Source: Streptomyces sp. CHD11
GTDB taxonomy: Bacteria > Actinomycetota > Actinomycetes > Streptomycetales > Streptomycetaceae
NCBI RefSeq assembly: GCF_018638295.1
Contig: NZ_JABTTS010000015.1
Location: 1 to 64,000 of the forward strand
Direction: 5' to 3'
DNA length: 64,000 nt
The position numbers and the translations under genes are program-made. Position 1 is the stretch's first letter; each line of letters opens with the position of its first letter. The notes under the pieces were generated by a model. It ran no database searches, was not told the origin of the DNA, and worked only from the letters and a program-made list of their open reading frames with translations. Below are positions 32,875-40,447 of this stretch, piece by piece.

Positions 32875-33045
32875 ATGGTTCCCCTGCTACTCGTTCTGCT
32901 TCTTGCCCTGATCCTCTTCGGTGCCGGTTTCGCCGTGAAGGTGCTCTGGTGGGTCGCCATCGCCGTTCTGGTGCTCTGGCTGCTCGGCTTCGTCATGCGC
33001 TCCACCTCGGCAGGTGGGGGCCGGGGCCGCTGGTACCGATGGTGA
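32875..33045 (+). CDS. Small hydrophobic two-TM protein
   Basis: A 56-residue protein with two back-to-back hydrophobic helices (MVPLLLVLLLALILFGAGFA; WWVAIAVLVLWLLGFVM) and a Gly/Arg/Trp tail ending RWYRW. It is of the type annotated as hydrophobic or lmo0937-like proteins, often stress induced, with unknown role. AGGAGG precedes the ATG at good spacing. Monocistronic, with its own terminator. Confidence 0.8.
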   Translation: MVPLLLVLLLALILFGAGFAVKVLWWVAIAVLVLWLLGFVMRSTSAGGGRGRWYRW

Positions 33046-33070
33046 TCCGTACCTGAGCCTCATCCGCAGC

Positions 33071-33103
33071 GCAGGGCCCGGCCACGTGGTGGCCGGGCCC
33101 TGC
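33071..33103. terminator. Terminator between convergent genes
   Basis: GCAGGGCCCGGCCAC pairs perfectly with GTGGCCGGGCCCTGC across a 3-nt loop, between the small hydrophobic gene and the surface-protein gene. Confidence 0.8.
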
Positions 33104-33148
33104 GGCTCTGTGCGTCCGCCGGGCGGTTCTTCGCGTCGGGAGTGCCGG

Positions 33149-34435
33149 TCAGGCGCCGGTGCGCGCGGTGCGGCGACGGGCCGCGGCCATCGCGCCGACG
33201 CCGAGCACGAGCGCCGCGCCGCCCGCCAGGGCGGCCTGCTGCACGGTGTCGCCCGCACCCGTCGCGGCGAGCGTCCCGGTGACGCCGCCCGCGGTGGTGC
33301 TCGCCGGAGTGGCCGACCTGCCGCCCTGGCCGGTGGTGTTGTCGGTCGTGCCGGGCGTGTCCTCGGCGTCCTTGTCCTTGCCCGGGTCACTGCCCTTGGC
33401 CAGGATCCTGAACTCGTACTGCTCGAAGTCCGGGTATCCGCCGCAGGAGCCGTCCTCGTTGAAGTAGTCGGCCGCGACGAGCGCCACGCCCTGGCCGGCC
33501 GGGACGTCCGCGTCGACCTTCAGACGCAGCTTGACGTCGGCCGATGCCTTCGGTTCCAGCGCGCCGACGGACGGCCCGCTCAGGACGCCGGCATCGCGCC
33601 ACTTCGGGTCCGCGGCCGTGGACCACTCCAGGTCCAGGTACGAGCCGAGCTCCTTGGCGCTCTTGTTGGCGAAGGCGTGGACGGCTGTGTAGAGGTACAC
33701 CTCGTCCATCGTCCGGCTGGTGCCGTTGGTGACGCGGAGCGTGAAGTTCTCCGTGGTTCCGCCGACGATCCTGTCCTCCAGCCCACTGACGACGGTGGTG
33801 AGCCGGGGCTCGGGGACGCACTCGCCGCCCGGCTCCTCTTCCTCCCCGGCCTTGGCGTCCGCCAGGGCCTTCTTCGCGTCGTCCAGCTTCTCCTCGGCCT
33901 CGTCCTGCACCTTCTGCAGAGCGCCGATCCTGCGGGTCTGGGCGACACGGGCGTCCTCGTGGGCGGTCCGCGCCTCGGTGGCCTCGGTGTCGGCGGCCTT
34001 CTTGGCCTGAGCCGCCTCCAGGGCGGCCTTCTCGGCCTTGTCCAGCGCCGTCTGCGCCGTGGCCTTCTCCTCGTCGGTGGCGGCCTCGTCCAGCGCGGCA
34101 CGGGCGTCCACCACGGCCTGGCCGGCCTCGGTCTCGACCTTGGCGGCGGCCTCGGCGGCCTTCTCGGCCTCGATGACCGCGGCCTTGGTGGGGTGGGTCT
34201 CCTCTTCCATGCCCTCGGTGAGGAACGTGATGGCCTCCTCCACCGCGAGCACGGCGGCGTCGTACTCCTTCTGCGCGCGGTCGACGGCCCGCTGGAGCTC
34301 CTCGATCGTGGACTGCGCCCGCTGACCCAGGGCGGTCGGCCGCTCGTCGGCGAAGGCGGGCGCGGCCGAGAGGAGGACGACCGGGGCGGTCACGGCGGCG
34401 GCTACGGCAGTGGCAAGTACACAGCGAATCTTCAC
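33149..34435 (-). CDS. Secreted coiled-coil surface protein with LAxTG sorting signal
   Basis: A 428-residue exported protein. Signal peptide 1-30 (cleavage near APAFA-DE). Residues 35-200 form an Ala/Glu/Lys coiled coil (KAAVIEAEKAAEAAAKVETE and similar). A beta domain follows with ENFTLRVTNGTSRTMDEVYL and YFNEDGSCGGYPDFEQYE. A Thr/Gly linker precedes the sorting signal LAATGAGDT, a hydrophobic helix and a basic tail RRRTARTGA. LAxTG is the substrate form favoured by class E sortases. It is likely displayed on the cell wall as an adhesin or stalk. The GTG start follows a GGGGG-type site. Confidence 0.85.
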   Translation of the reverse strand: MKIRCVLATAVAAAVTAPVVLLSAAPAFADERPTALGQRAQSTIEELQRAVDRAQKEYDAAVLAVEEAITFLTEGMEEETHPTKAAVIEAEKAAEAAAKVETEAGQAVVDARAALDEAATDEEKATAQTALDKAEKAALEAAQAKKAADTEATEARTAHEDARVAQTRRIGALQKVQDEAEEKLDDAKKALADAKAGEEEEPGGECVPEPRLTTVVSGLEDRIVGGTTENFTLRVTNGTSRTMDEVYLYTAVHAFANKSAKELGSYLDLEWSTAADPKWRDAGVLSGPSVGALEPKASADVKLRLKVDADVPAGQGVALVAADYFNEDGSCGGYPDFEQYEFRILAKGSDPGKDKDAEDTPGTTDNTTGQGGRSATPASTTAGGVTGTLAATGAGDTVQQAALAGGAALVLGVGAMAAARRRTARTGA

Positions 34436-34902
34436 GGAGGACCCCCGGTCCGGTGGTGGAAAAGTGTGCGGGGACAGCGCGCTGACGGAAGTACGCACGT
34501 CGCGCGGTGCCCCGGCGATCGTAAAGGCTTCATGATCAGGGTCACAGGGGGTTTCCCGCGCCGTCGCCGGAAAAGCTTCCACAGCGTGTGAACAAACGGT
34601 GTGAACACGACAGTTGCCTACGGAGGCCGCGTTTTTTGTGTGAGCCATCTCATGGCTCCGCGCCCGGTGACACGGCGTCCCGTGACGGCGGACGGCGCCG
34701 TAGGAGGGGGCCGCCCAAGTGCCGTAGGAGAGGGCCGCCCAAGTCGGGCGCGGCGGCCCGGACTTCGCAGGTCCTGTTCGCGTACTTCCACGGGTTCGTC
34801 CGCGATCCGTAACGGACGCATCCACAACCGCCCCTCCCTCGTCCTGCCAGGTGGCCCCAGGGGGGCAGGAGCGACGGGCGACCAGGCGGAAGCGGGGCGG
34901 AC
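34436..34902. other. Divergent intergenic region with a 24-bp tandem repeat
   Basis: The left half is relatively AT-rich and should hold the promoter of the surface protein. Two tandem 24-bp copies of GCCGTAGGAGRGGGCCGCCC-AAGT lie at 34,697-34,744 with one difference. No gene is supported. Confidence 0.55.
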
Positions 34903-35676
34903 ATGGCACGGCACGGGGCGGGGCGGGGCTGGTACGGCAAGGTGGCCGGGGCGGCACTCGGGGTGACGGCGCTGGCCGTCGGCGCCTCGGTGTGGACCGC
35001 GCAGGCCGACGCCGTGGGCGGACCGCGGCCGCAGGCATCCGCCTCCGCGACACCGGCCGGGGGCGTCGAGCGGGTCGACAAGACCATCGTGCACGCCTCC
35101 GACGCGGGGCCGCGCGGCGTCAACATCACCATCGACGACGGTCCCGACCCCCAGTGGACTCCCCAGGTGCTCGACCTGCTGCGTGAGCACGGGGTGAAGG
35201 CCACGTTCTGCGTGACGGGGACGCAGGCGCAGGCCCACCCGGACCTGGTGAAGGACGTGGTGGCGGCCGGACACCGGCTGTGCAACCACTCGGTGTCGCA
35301 CGACACCACCATGGACCGGAAGTCCGAGGCCTACCAGTCGCGGGAGATCCTCGACGCCGAACGCATGATCACCGAGGCGTCCGGAGGGGTACGGTCCCTG
35401 TACTACCGGGCGCCCGGCGGGGCGTTCACTCCGTACAGCCGCGAGCTGGCCGCTTCCCGGGGCATGCGCCCGCTGGGCTGGAACGTGGACACCAAGGACT
35501 TCGAGCAGCCGGGCGCGGACGCCATCGTCGCCACCGTCGAGCGGGAGCTGCCCAACGGGCCGACGCTCCTCTTCCACGACGCGGGCGGCGACCGCGCCCA
35601 GACCGTCGAGGCGCTGCGCCGCGTACTCCCCTGGCTCGAGGAGCAGGGCTACTCCTTCGGTTTCCCGGTGCGTTAG
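34903..35676 (+). CDS. Secreted polysaccharide deacetylase (CE4/NodB)
   Basis: A 257-residue exported enzyme. The N-terminal signal or anchor helix is GKVAGAALGVTALAVGASVW. NodB motifs follow: motif 1 NITIDDGPDP with the catalytic Asp pair, motif 2 HRLCNHSVSHDT giving the metal His pair, motif 3 YRAPGGAFTPYS, and the C-terminal LLFHDAGGDR. It probably removes N-acetyl groups from peptidoglycan or chitin-like polymers at the cell surface. Monocistronic. No clear ribosome site is seen, but the ATG fits the signal peptide. Confidence 0.93.
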   Translation: MARHGAGRGWYGKVAGAALGVTALAVGASVWTAQADAVGGPRPQASASATPAGGVERVDKTIVHASDAGPRGVNITIDDGPDPQWTPQVLDLLREHGVKATFCVTGTQAQAHPDLVKDVVAAGHRLCNHSVSHDTTMDRKSEAYQSREILDAERMITEASGGVRSLYYRAPGGAFTPYSRELAASRGMRPLGWNVDTKDFEQPGADAIVATVERELPNGPTLLFHDAGGDRAQTVEALRRVLPWLEEQGYSFGFPVR

Positions 35677-35707
35677 CGGTCGTCGCCCGCCCGGCCCGGC
35701 CGGAGGA

Positions 35708-37264
35708 TCAGGGTGCCGCGTCGGTCCCCGCCGGGGTACCACCGGCGCCGGCGGCGGCGGGGCTGTCGTCGCCACGCGGGGCGGGTACCCGACGCGCCTC
35801 GCCGGCCCCGGCTCCCGCGGCCTCCCGGGGAGGGGGCCCGGGGTCCACGGCGGCCTGTGCGGACCGGGGTCCGGGAAGGCCGGCCGGCGCGGTGTCCCGC
35901 GCCCACTGTCCGGTGACCCGTACGTAGCCGTGGACCACCGAGGCCGTCGCCAGCAGGAGCAGGGGGCCGGCCAGCCACGGGTGCTGGGCCATCTGCAGGG
36001 GGAGCCACCGGTAGGACAGCAGAAGCGCGGTGAAGACGGTGGCGCCGTAGGCGGCCAGCAGGAGCCCGGAGCGGTCCCGGCCGCGGTCGTAGGCTCGCAG
36101 GGCCGCCTCGATCGTGAGCGTGAAGACGACGCCGGCGAGCAGGTCCGCTCCGTAGTGGTAGCCGAATCCGAGGGTCGCGCAGACCGTGCCGGCCAGCCAG
36201 AACGTTCCGGCGTGGCGCAGCAGGCGCGGGCCCCTGCGGGAGTGGATGAAGATCGCGGTCGCCCACGCCGTGTGCAGACTGGGCATGCAGTTGCGGGGGG
36301 TGATCCCGTCGAAGGGCACGGCGTGCGGCTCACCGATCGGCGGTGGCGTCAGCGGCCAGAGGTCGGCCACGGCCCAGGGTGCGGTGGGCGGCATGTCCGG
36401 GGCCCACAGGCTGACGTCCGCCCAGTGTTCGGTGCCGGTGCCGTAGGCGTAGAGCGGTCCGACCACCGGGTAGATCATGTAGAAGGCCGGTCCGACGATG
36501 CCGATCACCAGGAACGTACGTACCAGGTGGTGGCGGGGGAAGCGGCGCTCGGTCACCACGTGGCGCAGTTGGTACAGCGCGGCGATGACGGCGGCGACGG
36601 CGAGGTTGCCGTACACGAAGTCCAGGAGGTTGAAGCCGACGGAGCCGGTGGCCGTCACGACGCGCCCCACCAGCCACGACGGGTTGCCCAGCGCCTGGTC
36701 GGCGGTGGCCACGTACGGGTCGAGCACCATCGGCCGGGTCCTGGAGGTGATGAGCAGCCAGGTGTCGCCCGTCTTGCGGCCGGCCATCAGGAGCAGGGCC
36801 AGTCCGGCGCCCTTGAGCAGCAGGACCCGTTCCGGGCCGGTGCGCCGGGTGACGGCGAGGGCCGCGACGCCCAGGATCACCCACAGGGCGCCGTTGCCGA
36901 CGGGGTGGCCGCCGGCCGTGTCGATGCCGGCCGCCCACCGGACCACCAGGAAGGCGAGGTCGACGCCGATCGCCGCGGCCACCGCGATGAGCCGTTGCCG
37001 CCAGGTGAGCACCACGAGCATCAGCGCCATGGCGGCGTACAGCATGCCGCCCGATTTGGGGGCGTGGATCACCTCCCGTGCCTGCGTGGTGATCGGTCCC
37101 GGTGCGCCGTAGTGGCGCGCGGCGATCTCCAGGGCGACGAGGAATCCGAGGGTCAGGAGGGCGGCCAGGATCCACAGGGCGGCCCGTGGCCGGCTCCGGG
37201 CGGAGGGATCGGATTCCGCGCGTATGTGTCGGAGCGGAAGGCTCTGCGGCGGTATATGTCTCAA
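35708..37264 (-). CDS. PAP2-superfamily membrane phosphatase/transferase
   Basis: A 518-residue polytopic protein with about twelve hydrophobic helices. The catalytic C-terminal part carries RNCMPSLHTAWATAIFIHSR and GFGYHYGADLLAGVVF, the PAP2_3/inositol-phosphotransferase style of the acid phosphatase signature. Such enzymes act on lipid phosphates or transfer phosphoinositol groups. The last ~70 residues are a disordered Pro/Ala tail. It converges on the deacetylase gene with only ~30 bp between. The start is the first ATG, with no strong ribosome site. Confidence 0.88.
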   Translation of the reverse strand: MRHIPPQSLPLRHIRAESDPSARSRPRAALWILAALLTLGFLVALEIAARHYGAPGPITTQAREVIHAPKSGGMLYAAMALMLVVLTWRQRLIAVAAAIGVDLAFLVVRWAAGIDTAGGHPVGNGALWVILGVAALAVTRRTGPERVLLLKGAGLALLLMAGRKTGDTWLLITSRTRPMVLDPYVATADQALGNPSWLVGRVVTATGSVGFNLLDFVYGNLAVAAVIAALYQLRHVVTERRFPRHHLVRTFLVIGIVGPAFYMIYPVVGPLYAYGTGTEHWADVSLWAPDMPPTAPWAVADLWPLTPPPIGEPHAVPFDGITPRNCMPSLHTAWATAIFIHSRRGPRLLRHAGTFWLAGTVCATLGFGYHYGADLLAGVVFTLTIEAALRAYDRGRDRSGLLLAAYGATVFTALLLSYRWLPLQMAQHPWLAGPLLLLATASVVHGYVRVTGQWARDTAPAGLPGPRSAQAAVDPGPPPREAAGAGAGEARRVPAPRGDDSPAAAGAGGTPAGTDAAP

Positions 37265-37479
37265 CTTCTGTCAGCTTCGTTCGATGGTGCTCATGTCCGG
37301 CGGGCATCGTCCCACCTTCTGACCGGAACTGTTCTCTCCCCGTTCTCTCAGGCCTCCCGCGTACGTCACGTTTGTCGGGTATGCCGCTTCCTTGGCGTCC
37401 GCCCGCCGGCAGCGGCCGGCCCGAAGGGAGACGGGGGGCGCACGATCCGGGTTCCGGTCCGGTGTCCACCACCCAGACC

Positions 37480-37495
37480 TCTACATGCATGTAGA
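37480..37495 (+). promoter_or_regulatory. TCTACATGCATGTAGA palindrome upstream of TerD
   Basis: A perfect 16-bp palindrome 46 bp before the first TerD start, within the likely promoter. The half-site TCTAC and 6-bp spacing equal those of the element at 19,713-19,728. TACA-like dyads of this size are bound by several winged-helix repressors, but the binder here is unknown. Confidence 0.6.
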
Positions 37496-37540
37496 AGATA
37501 GGGTGTACAGAACCGACCATCTGCCGAGAAGGAGTACGCA

Positions 37541-38116
37541 ATGGGAATCTCCCTGGCCAAGGGCGGCAACGTCTCGCTCAGCAAGGAGGCCCCGGGCCTG
37601 ACCGCCGTACTGGTCGGTCTGGGCTGGGACGTGCGCACCACGACGGGCACCGACTACGACCTCGACGCCTCGGCGCTGCTCCTCGAGGCGTCGGGCAAGG
37701 TGCCCTCGGACGCGCACTTCGTCTTCTACAACAACCTCACCAGCCCGGACGGCTCGGTCGAGCACACCGGCGACAACCTCACCGGCGAGGGCGAGGGCGA
37801 CGACGAGGCGGTCAAGGTGAACCTCGCCGCCGTGCCGGCCGCGGTGGAGCGGATCGTCTTCCCGGTCTCCATCCACGACGCGGAGAACCGCGGCCAGAGC
37901 TTCGGCCAGGTCCGCAACGCCTTCATCCGGGTCGTCAACCAGGCCGACAACAAGGAGATCGCCCGCTACGACCTGTCCGAGGACGCCTCCACCGAGACGG
38001 CCATGGTCTTCGGCGAGCTCTACCGCAACGGCGCCGAGTGGAAGTTCCGTGCCGTCGGCCAGGGCTACGCGTCGGGACTGGCCGGTATCGCCGCCGACTT
38101 CGGGGTCGGCGTCTGA
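37541..38116 (+). CDS. TerD-family calcium-binding stress protein
   Basis: A 191-residue TerD/CABP-like protein, the standard length. It opens MGISLAKGGNVSLSKEAPGL. Calcium-binding acidic loops are DYDLDASALLL and HTGDNLTGEGEGDDE. The core continues with FPVSIHDAENRGQSFGQVRN and ends GLAGIAADFGVGV. TerD proteins take part in the Ter stress and tellurite response, and Streptomyces paralogues influence differentiation. AAGGAG precedes the ATG. Followed 106 bp later by a second TerD gene. Confidence 0.95.
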   Translation: MGISLAKGGNVSLSKEAPGLTAVLVGLGWDVRTTTGTDYDLDASALLLEASGKVPSDAHFVFYNNLTSPDGSVEHTGDNLTGEGEGDDEAVKVNLAAVPAAVERIVFPVSIHDAENRGQSFGQVRNAFIRVVNQADNKEIARYDLSEDASTETAMVFGELYRNGAEWKFRAVGQGYASGLAGIAADFGVGV

Positions 38117-38222
38117 ACCGGAACGGCTCGGTTGCCGCGGCCGTGACAGACCCGCCATTTCGGATCTTCACGGCAGCAGGCAGACTCTGGCCTGTAGTTC
38201 CACAACGGAGGATGACTTACAC

Positions 38223-38807
38223 ATGATCACACTTACCAAGGAAGACGGCCCCGCGGACCTGGACGGGGTCACCCACCTGTCCATCGGTGTCTCCTGGGAC
38301 CCCACCGCCGGCAGCAGCGGCGGCGTGCTGGGCAAGCTGCGCCGCAAGACCGGCACCGACCTCGACCTGATCGCCGTCGCCATGCAGGGCTCCGAACCGG
38401 TGCGCCTCGCCGGTCTCGACTCCCTCGACCCCATGGGCAACGGCTCGCTGCTCCACAGCGGCGACAACCAGACCGGACACGGCGACGGGGACGACGAGAC
38501 GGTGACCGTCGAGTTCTCCCGGCTTCCCGGCGCCATCACGTCGATCGTGTTCGTCGCCGCCGCCTACAAGAAGGGCAGCAACTTCCAGAAGGCCCGCAAC
38601 ATCAGCTTCAAGGTCTACGACGCCACCGGCGGAAGCGTCCAGCAGGTCGCCGACATCTGGCCCAGCCTGCTCAGCCAGGACAACGGCTGTGCCGTGGCCA
38701 AGGCGGTACGCGTCGGCAGCACCTGGAAGCTCGAGGTGATCAACGAGACGGGCAAGATCAAGCAGGGCGACGAGCACGCCCTGATGCGCTTCGCCGTCAC
38801 CAAGTAG
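38223..38807 (+). CDS. TerD-family protein, divergent paralogue
   Basis: A 194-residue TerD-like protein. Acidic loops GTDLDLIAVAMQG and HSGDNQTGHGDGDDE match the metal sites, and FVAAAYKKGSNFQKARNISF is the usual core. It is less typical at both ends than the first copy (starts MITLTKEDGPADLDGVTHLS, ends MRFAVTK). GGAGG precedes the ATG. Probably cotranscribed with, or induced alongside, the first TerD. Confidence 0.92.
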   Translation: MITLTKEDGPADLDGVTHLSIGVSWDPTAGSSGGVLGKLRRKTGTDLDLIAVAMQGSEPVRLAGLDSLDPMGNGSLLHSGDNQTGHGDGDDETVTVEFSRLPGAITSIVFVAAAYKKGSNFQKARNISFKVYDATGGSVQQVADIWPSLLSQDNGCAVAKAVRVGSTWKLEVINETGKIKQGDEHALMRFAVTK

Positions 38808-39233
38808 GACGGGTACAAGTCGCCCCTCGCGCCTCTTCCGCGGCTCGGGACGCCTCCCGTCTCGTGCCCGCCGGTGCGCTGACCGCCCGGACGGGAGCGG
38901 CCGGCCGGAGCGGGGCCGCCGCACAGCCCCGCGGTCCGTCCCGGTCCACGAGGCCCCGGAGTACCGGCTCGGCCTGTCCGGCCGGCGGCGTCACCGGTTC
39001 ACCGGCACCGCGTGCGGGACGCGCCCGCGCCCGGCCCTCGCGGCCCGGCGCGGGCGGCCGCACGCGGTGCCGTACGCGGTGCCGTACGCGGTGCCGTACG
39101 CCGTCGTCCGCGGAGCCCCGGCCGGAGCGGCCGAGTTGCCGTGTGCGGCCGCGGCCTCCGCATCGTGACGCGGCTCAGCTCCCACCGGGGCGTACGGCAC
39201 AGCCGCCGCGACAGGACCGTCTCCGGGACGGTT
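38808..39233. other. 426-bp gap with a 12-bp repeat
   Basis: GCGGTGCCGTAC occurs three times in tandem at 39,064-39,099. The rest is CG-rich without a supported gene on either strand. Confidence 0.55.
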
Positions 39234-39575
39234 CTACCGGGCCGCGCCGCCGCCCTGGCGCAGCCGCCGGGAGCACCAGCCGATGCCCGCCGCGTTGACC
39301 AGGGCGCCGACGACGAGGGCGAGTTCGAACATCCCGGGGAATTCCGGGAGGACGAGCAGGACGAGGCTGGCCGGGGCGGTGGCGAGCAACGGGATGACGC
39401 CCGCGAAGGACGCGTCCTCGGTCCCGGTGCTCGCCGTGTACGCCCATATGACCAGGGCGACGATGAGCCCCAGGTAGACCAGGGCGGCGATGTCGCCGAA
39501 GACGTGGCGCAGCCGGCTGGTGAGGGATCGACCGGGTCCGGTCACGGCGGTGGGCTCCTTGTGTGTGCTGGTCAT
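39234..39575 (-). CDS. SCO4225-family membrane protein
   Basis: A 113-residue protein with three hydrophobic helices (AALVYLGLIVALVIWAYTAS; FAGVIPLLATAPASLVLLVL; FELALVVGALVNAAGIGWCS). The layout and the SLTSRLRHVFGDIAALVYLG segment match what I recall as the SCO4225 family, of unknown function. It lies about 190 bp after the response regulator gene on the same strand. Confidence 0.75.
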   Translation of the reverse strand: MTSTHKEPTAVTGPGRSLTSRLRHVFGDIAALVYLGLIVALVIWAYTASTGTEDASFAGVIPLLATAPASLVLLVLPEFPGMFELALVVGALVNAAGIGWCSRRLRQGGGAAR

Positions 39576-39763
39576 GGCGCGGTTTCCTGGCTTCCGGTGA
39601 GGGTTTGGGCAGTCGGACGGGACGGGGCGGACGGGACCGGGGCAGCCGTCGGACGGTTGCCGGGTGCCGGCGGATGCCGGACAGGGGCGGGTGGTCCGAC
39701 CGGTGCCGGACGCCGGGCTGACGGACGGACGGCCGGAGCCGGACGCCGGACGGGCACGGGTGG

Positions 39764-40447
39764 TCAGAGGTGAGGGCCGGGCGGGTTGGGGCGGGTGAGG
39801 CCGAGGTCGTAGGCGAGGATCGTGGCCTGGACCCGGTCGCGCAGCCCCAGCTTGCGCAGCACCGCGTTGACGTGGGACTTCACGGTGCCGACGGTGATGC
39901 CGAGGTGGGCGGCGATCTCCGTGTTGTTGAGGCCGGTGGCGACCAGGGCGAGGACGCCCCGCTCCCGGTCGGTCAGGCTGTCCAGTTCACCGGGGGCTCT
40001 TCCCGCCTCGGTCCCGGCGACCGCTCCGGACGCGTAGTGGCCGATCAGACGGCGGGTCGCGGACGGGGCGAGGACGCTCTCGCCCGCGGCCACCACCCGG
40101 ATGCCCTGCAGCAGTTCGGCGGCGTACACGTCCTTGAGCAGGAAGCCGGACGCACCGGAGCGCAGCGCGTCGAAGACGTAGGCGTCCAGGTCGAAGGTGG
40201 TCAGCACCAGCACGCGCGGGGCGTCCGGGCGGCCGGTGATGATCCGGGTGGCGGCGATACCGTCCAGTTCGGGCATCCGTACGTCCATGACGACCACGTC
40301 GGGCGCCAACTCCACGGTCAACCGCACCGCTTCGGCCCCGTCGGCGGCCTCGCCGACGACCGTCATGTCCTCCTCGGCGTCGATCACGGCGGCGAATCCC
40401 GCCCGCACGATGCCCTGGTCGTCGGCGACCAGCACCCTGAGACTCAT
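39764..40447 (-). CDS. LuxR/NarL-family response regulator
   Basis: A 227-residue regulator. The receiver has acidic D9-D10, phospho-acceptor D55 (VVMDVRMPELDG) and FLLKDVYAAELL. The LuxR HTH (LTDRERGVLALVATGLNNTE; VKSHVNAVLRKLGLRD) binds DNA. Its ATG overlaps the stop of the kinase gene (ATGA), so it is the kinase's partner. The C-terminus ends RPNPPGPHL. Confidence 0.94.
   Translation of the reverse strand: MSLRVLVADDQGIVRAGFAAVIDAEEDMTVVGEAADGAEAVRLTVELAPDVVVMDVRMPELDGIAATRIITGRPDAPRVLVLTTFDLDAYVFDALRSGASGFLLKDVYAAELLQGIRVVAAGESVLAPSATRRLIGHYASGAVAGTEAGRAPGELDSLTDRERGVLALVATGLNNTEIAAHLGITVGTVKSHVNAVLRKLGLRDRVQATILAYDLGLTRPNPPGPHL

Noticed and set aside
33149..35053. Longer version of the surface protein starting near 35.05 kb
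   Set aside because: The extension is Pro/Arg-rich, overlaps the divergent deacetylase gene, and would bury the clear signal peptide.
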